A stretch of 64,000 bases of DNA from Baylisascaris procyonis (taxonomy: Eukaryota > Nematoda > Chromadorea > Rhabditida > Ascarididae), in NCBI GenBank assembly GCA_037389465.1, contig JAZARR010000175.1:372001-436000 (forward strand), read 5' to 3'. Under the pieces are notes generated by a model. The model saw only the letters and a list, made by a program, of their open reading frames with translations, searched no databases and was not told the origin of the DNA. The position numbers and the translations under genes are program-made. The number at the start of each line of letters is the position of its first letter. Positions within the stretch are counted from its first letter, which is position 1. Shown one piece after another: positions 60,355-64,000 of this stretch.

Positions 60355-63300
60355 TTTTATTATTATTTTAAAACTATATCAAAATCTAATCTACACCTCA
60401 TTTTACTAAGCAAGATAACAAGCAGGGATATTATACTAGTGGTATCCTAACAATCTCAGTGTCTGATTATTTAGCGCACCGAAATTAATTGCAACAAATT
60501 GAGACTAGGTTTTAAAAAAGTGTAGCAGTTGCTGCATAGAAAGAGCTGTCATTCTGAGTGAGATTATTTAAATTAGTCATAACTGCACATGCAAATAACA
60601 CAAACTTGTTTCATAGTAAATGCATTTAATTTTTGAAAATTATAAGACAACGCATATAATAAGATCGTCACCTAAGTACAAAATTTTCACTGCAAATTTT
60701 GATTACGACTTTAACTTATTTATTTATTCATTTTTTATTAAATTATATTGGTGTCGCTTTGCATTTCAATTGTAGGTAATGCCTATTTCGTGGTATCCTC
60801 GCAATTTCACGAATCCAGACTATTTCACTACTGAACAAATATTTCAAATTGGTAATGATGCGATGTATAGCGTTCAGTTAGGCCTGTACGTTATTGGCTA
60901 TCGTGAAGCACAAGATAATAAGGTGAATTAATTGATATTGGATCGATGTCGGTAACCAATTTTCAATTTTTTACTTCACTCATGAAACTCATCATCCCTT
61001 CTGTCAATAAAGGGGCTTCCTTCTTACTCCGGTCAGTTCCGTCAGCTGTGCGTAACTAGGTATTGTCGTGTGCAGACATTGTTTCCATGGAATAAATAAA
61101 ACTAACTATCTGTAGTGGGGCCCGATAGAACCGTGAAGGCCGGAGCTTAAATTCTGCAATTATGTATTTCAGCCATTCAATTGAACAACGAAATTTTAAC
61201 TATTTTTTTGCAATTCATTGGTTGTTTTAGGCTGTGGTAACTCAATAAGTCTTAGCGAGGAGAAAATTTCGCATCATTCACTTCCAAGTTGAGTATACGC
61301 ATAAAAGTTGGCATAGAATTGCATTGTTTGGCATCATTATTTGTATGTATGTTTGTTGACAGTAAGCTTTGAACGTTTTTCTTTCATAACTTATCACTAA
61401 TGTGGCAAGGCAGTTCAAAATTCCATCTACCTTAGTGCCAATCTTCTTCATTTGAATTCTTTAAATTCAAAATCAAAGGTTTATTTCAGATTAGAAAGTT
61501 CCGACCAGAGTATAGAACATTATGTCGTCTAGCAACATTTACAAACAGAAACACTTATGAATATCGATTCCGACCACAAGATGAGCGCATCAACATCTAT
61601 CAAGTAGATATGTTTACTTTCCTTCCAAAAATATCACGAGATATGCAGGTCACAAAATAAGACAAGTCATATCTACCGAATGCTATTCTTGTCAGCTTTT
61701 TGAAAATAAGTTGCTGTCATTATTTAATTGTTTTTAAATATCTAACGATATTTCCTTTCTTTGCTACAACTTTCTACACTTTCACAGTCATACATCATAT
61801 TCATAAGCACGTACTTTTGACGCAAAAGGGTGGGAGGGGGGGGGGGGCGAGTTTTCAGAATTGCCATGGCTCAGAAACAAAATTTGCTCGAAAAAACAAA
61901 TGTTGAGCTTTTCACCATAAATTCCATTGAAATTCGTATCCGCACTTGGTTAGTTTTCGTTTTTTTTTTCAAGCCAAGATTTATTCAAACATCCACTTTC
62001 GTTCACGAAGCTGAAAACTCTCTTGTATCTCTGCGCATATGCATCACCATATCTTGTTTCCGTTTTATTCGATGAAGATAATCTCAGAAAGCAATACGTT
62101 TTTTATGATGCTTATAGATTTTACCAAAGCTTCATTGTATGTTGCTGTACTTGCCTCACAACGGTTTTTGACTTTATAAGTGAAAGTTTTGCGCAAAACG
62201 AAGTAAGCATATTGATTTCCTTAAGTCGACCTGATTTCCTTCCGGTCTATCAACCGTACAGGTGCATACTTAATTTTGCATAGTCCTTGAAGCAGCCTAG
62301 TCACTCTTAAAAGGATATAAAGAGAGTTATTGAAAAAAGGGAACTGTTAACAAAAGCATACTATGAAAATAATATAACTGTAAACAAATATAGGCAGTGC
62401 GATTTTCTTTTTGATTTTATTGTTTATGTACTTCAGATAGATTTCCCCCCTCTTATATGTTTCTGCTTCAGGTCGAGCAGTGGTATATGAGTGAGTGGGA
62501 ACGTATGAACGAAATGTACACCTACAGATTTGGCTACATGAAACTTGCTCCTCTCAGACCCAATGATGTCACCGGAATGAATCTCCTACCAGGGTTCGTT
62601 TTTTTCGGCATTATGCAAATTTCTTTCAAAGCTTTTCGTCCCATTTCGTCGGTTTTCTGTAGTTGATCCAAATTTATTCAAAATACTCAATGGACAACAA
62701 CAAAGTCACTAGAACAGTAAGATGAATAAGAGATGTGCGATGCTCAAAATTGAAAAAATCACCATGAAATCTACTCTGTTCTGGAGTCTTCGCCAATGAA
62801 CATCAACTTCGTTGTAGGTCCGCCAGAAGCCCCCCTTTATGCAATACTGGCTTATAGCCCTTTTATGGCCATATCCATAAAACTATTGGTATCCAAAAAA
62901 CTATTGGTGCAATCTTGATTACGGCGACAATGCACTAAAATCCACCATCATATTTTGTTGGGTAGTTTAGTAATATCTAATAGTAATGTCTACTTTAGTA
63001 ATATTAAGTGTATTTCCTTCGATCGCATACCTGTATCGTGTAACGCTTTCTAGATTACTTTATTCGGTCGGTCTTTGTAATGCCTATCCTGCAAATTTTC
63101 AAATGACGATCCTATAGGTGAACGTCATTCATTTGTTGCGTACTGACTGATGCATGAAATTTCCACATTTTTCATAGTTTATAATGAATTGCGTTTCTCT
63201 GGTGATTTCCTTCAAACGAAACGCTGCCAATGGCATTACACGGTAGCATTGTCGAGCATATTTTTGTAGTTCCACGTAAGTGGAAAAATGATGCATCCTT

Positions 63301-64000
63301 CTGGATCTTAGAGAGAAGGGTGTGGTCTATTTTTGAAAAAGATAGAAAATAAAAAGCTTGTGAAACATAGAAACTTTTGATACTGATTCGCCTAGATTTA
63401 TTTATTCATTTGCTTATTTATTGTTTACTCATTTTTCCATTTTTTAAAATATTCATCCTTATTCCTTTTTGTTTATGGGTTTATATTTTTGCATATACCT
63501 ATGTTTGCACTCGTGTTTTTGTATTTACATACTTACATACTCATACTCATCTATTTATTCCAACACTTGGAAGTAGGAAAACATATTTAAAAAAGTATAT
63601 GAATGCGAATACAAAACATCTGAATCGACAACAGAAGCAGCAATAAAAAGAAGAAAGTCTAAAACCTCCAGAAACGCTTTGATCAAAGAGATATCAAAAC
63701 TTTTATGTGCTCTATATACGAGTGTAGCAATTGTGTGATGATGAAAACAACTCAACCATAATTTAAAATTTAGAATGGCTACATTAACGATGATATATTT
63801 ATTGCTGCATTCTTCTATATGATGTTCATTTATGTGTCTATTTAAAAGTATATTATAAGCAACAATAAAGCATTACCACACTATAAACAATTTTTAAAAA
63901 AACGAGATAAGTTGCATCATTCAAATAATTCAAAAATTAGCATACTAGAGGAAAAGTTGAACAATTTCGATGAGCAGCTTGAAATAAGCAAGTTTAAATA
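53848..64000 (+). CDS. mesh: Mesh-like transmembrane protein, copy B (3' part beyond window)
   Basis: Second member of the tandem pair, same strand as copy A. Thirteen exons are visible: 53848-54082, 54464-54591, 55255-55389, 56716-56862, 57297-57381, 57992-58134, 58642-58734, 58828-59011, 59346-59612, 59950-60026, 60776-60922, 61490-61603 and 62472-62593 (625 codons plus 2 nt). Intron phases equal those of copy A at every junction; only exons 1, 4 and 11 differ in length. It encodes a signal peptide (MRRWPQLLWQCCYLFTLCFA), an Ala/Pro/Gln-rich linker, the NIDO domain, the E-set-like region and the stretch before AMOP. Exon 14 was not found in the remaining 1.4 kb, so the AMOP, vWD, Sushi and transmembrane parts lie outside or are missing. 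All visible exons are open and splice sites are intact, so it looks functional. Confidence 0.9.
54464..59011 (+). other. copy B exons 2-8: NIDO domain
   Basis: Contains [33 protein letters not shown] with [69 protein letters not shown] with [27 protein letters not shown] and [18 protein letters not shown]. Exon 2 shares about 37 of 42 residues with copy A. Exon 4 has two extra codons compared with copy A. Confidence 0.85.
58500..58560. repeat. possible fragment of the SINE-like element
   Basis: ACGAAAGCGCA at 58515-58525 followed by CATACTAT at 58532-58539 matches the order and near-spacing at 40024-40045. It lies in copy B intron 6. Too short to be certain. Confidence 0.3.
60291..60350. repeat. 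(TA)30 microsatellite in copy B intron 10
   Basis: 60 bp of uninterrupted TA followed by a T8 run. It is in a different intron from the (AT)n tract of copy A, so the two arose independently. Confidence 0.95.
61837..61847. repeat. G11 homopolymer in copy B intron 12
   Basis: Eleven G preceded by GGGTGGGA on the sense strand, giving a short G-cluster capable of quadruplex formation in principle. Confidence 0.85.
62594..64000. other. start of copy B intron 13; no exon seen to the window end
   Basis: In copy A the next exon follows after 953 bp. Here 1.4 kb of AT-rich sequence shows no counterpart of exon 14 (the [18 protein letters not shown] and AAEMCHDW stretches). A short CTGTAG-preceded stretch at about 62664-62720 has weak nucleotide resemblance (TCAATGGACAACAAC) but is closed in the needed frame. 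Confidence 0.55.

Larger units (their letters stand above)
59346..62593 (+). other. copy B exons 9-13: E-set-like and pre-AMOP region
   Basis: Contains [77 protein letters not shown] (two codons longer than copy A), [17 protein letters not shown] and VEQWYMSEWERMNEMYTYRF. Exon 9 ends at GTTCGT, a weak donor at exactly the copy A position (GTACAT). Exon 13 ends in phase 2 (GG|GTTCGT) like copy A. Confidence 0.85.

Noticed and set aside
1..64000. CRISPR arrays, insertion sequences, bacterial promoters or riboswitches
   Set aside because: No repeat-spacer arrays or transposase frames were seen, and the intron-split genes show this is eukaryotic nuclear DNA.

Overview
This is eukaryotic DNA, almost certainly from a nematode and possibly a parasitic one of the Ascaris/filarial type. 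Genes are split into short exons with GT..AG introns ending in T-rich TTTCAG-like acceptors, non-coding DNA is AT-rich with homopolymers and simple repeats, and the protein families match nematode homologues. The species cannot be named from the sequence. No prokaryotic operons, CRISPR arrays, rRNA genes or convincing tRNA genes were seen.

Layout. 1-3324: AT-rich, no gene seen. 3325-5493 (minus): intact single-exon XPR1-type phosphate exporter (SPX + EXS), with a splice or trans-splice acceptor 2 nt before its ATG. 6209-6430 (minus): first exon of a FAM173-type lysine methyltransferase (ATPSCKMT/ANTKMT family); the rest of that gene was not found. 6431-11312: non-coding, with simple repeats and a 29-bp minisatellite. 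11313-16446 (plus): cyclin L, second half of the cyclin region plus the RS tail; the exons for the first half were not found. 16447-24124: mostly non-coding, with one possible unidentified terminal exon near 19.4-19.6 kb.

The right 40 kb holds a tandem pair of large genes for Mesh-like membrane proteins (NIDO, AMOP, vWD and Sushi domains plus one transmembrane segment). Copy A (24125-46919) is complete. Its 30 exons were joined by hand, every junction keeps phase, and they total 4338 nt (1445 residues). Copy B (53848 to beyond the right edge) is cut by the window after exon 13. All 13 visible exons pair one-to-one with those of copy A at the same intron phases, and ten of the 13 have identical lengths. 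Introns do not resemble each other, so the duplication is old. The two copies differ most in exon 1, just after the signal peptide.

The genes do not form one obvious pathway: a phosphate exporter, a methyltransferase fragment, a splicing-linked cyclin and a pair of extracellular membrane proteins. The most noteworthy points are the Mesh pair, a fresh 28-bp duplication that created a second splice acceptor at exon 21 of copy A, a phase-symmetric candidate cassette exon in copy A, the orphan FAM173 exon next to an intronless XPR1, and a tRNA-derived SINE-like element at 40.1 kb. I did not find a clearly new biological system.
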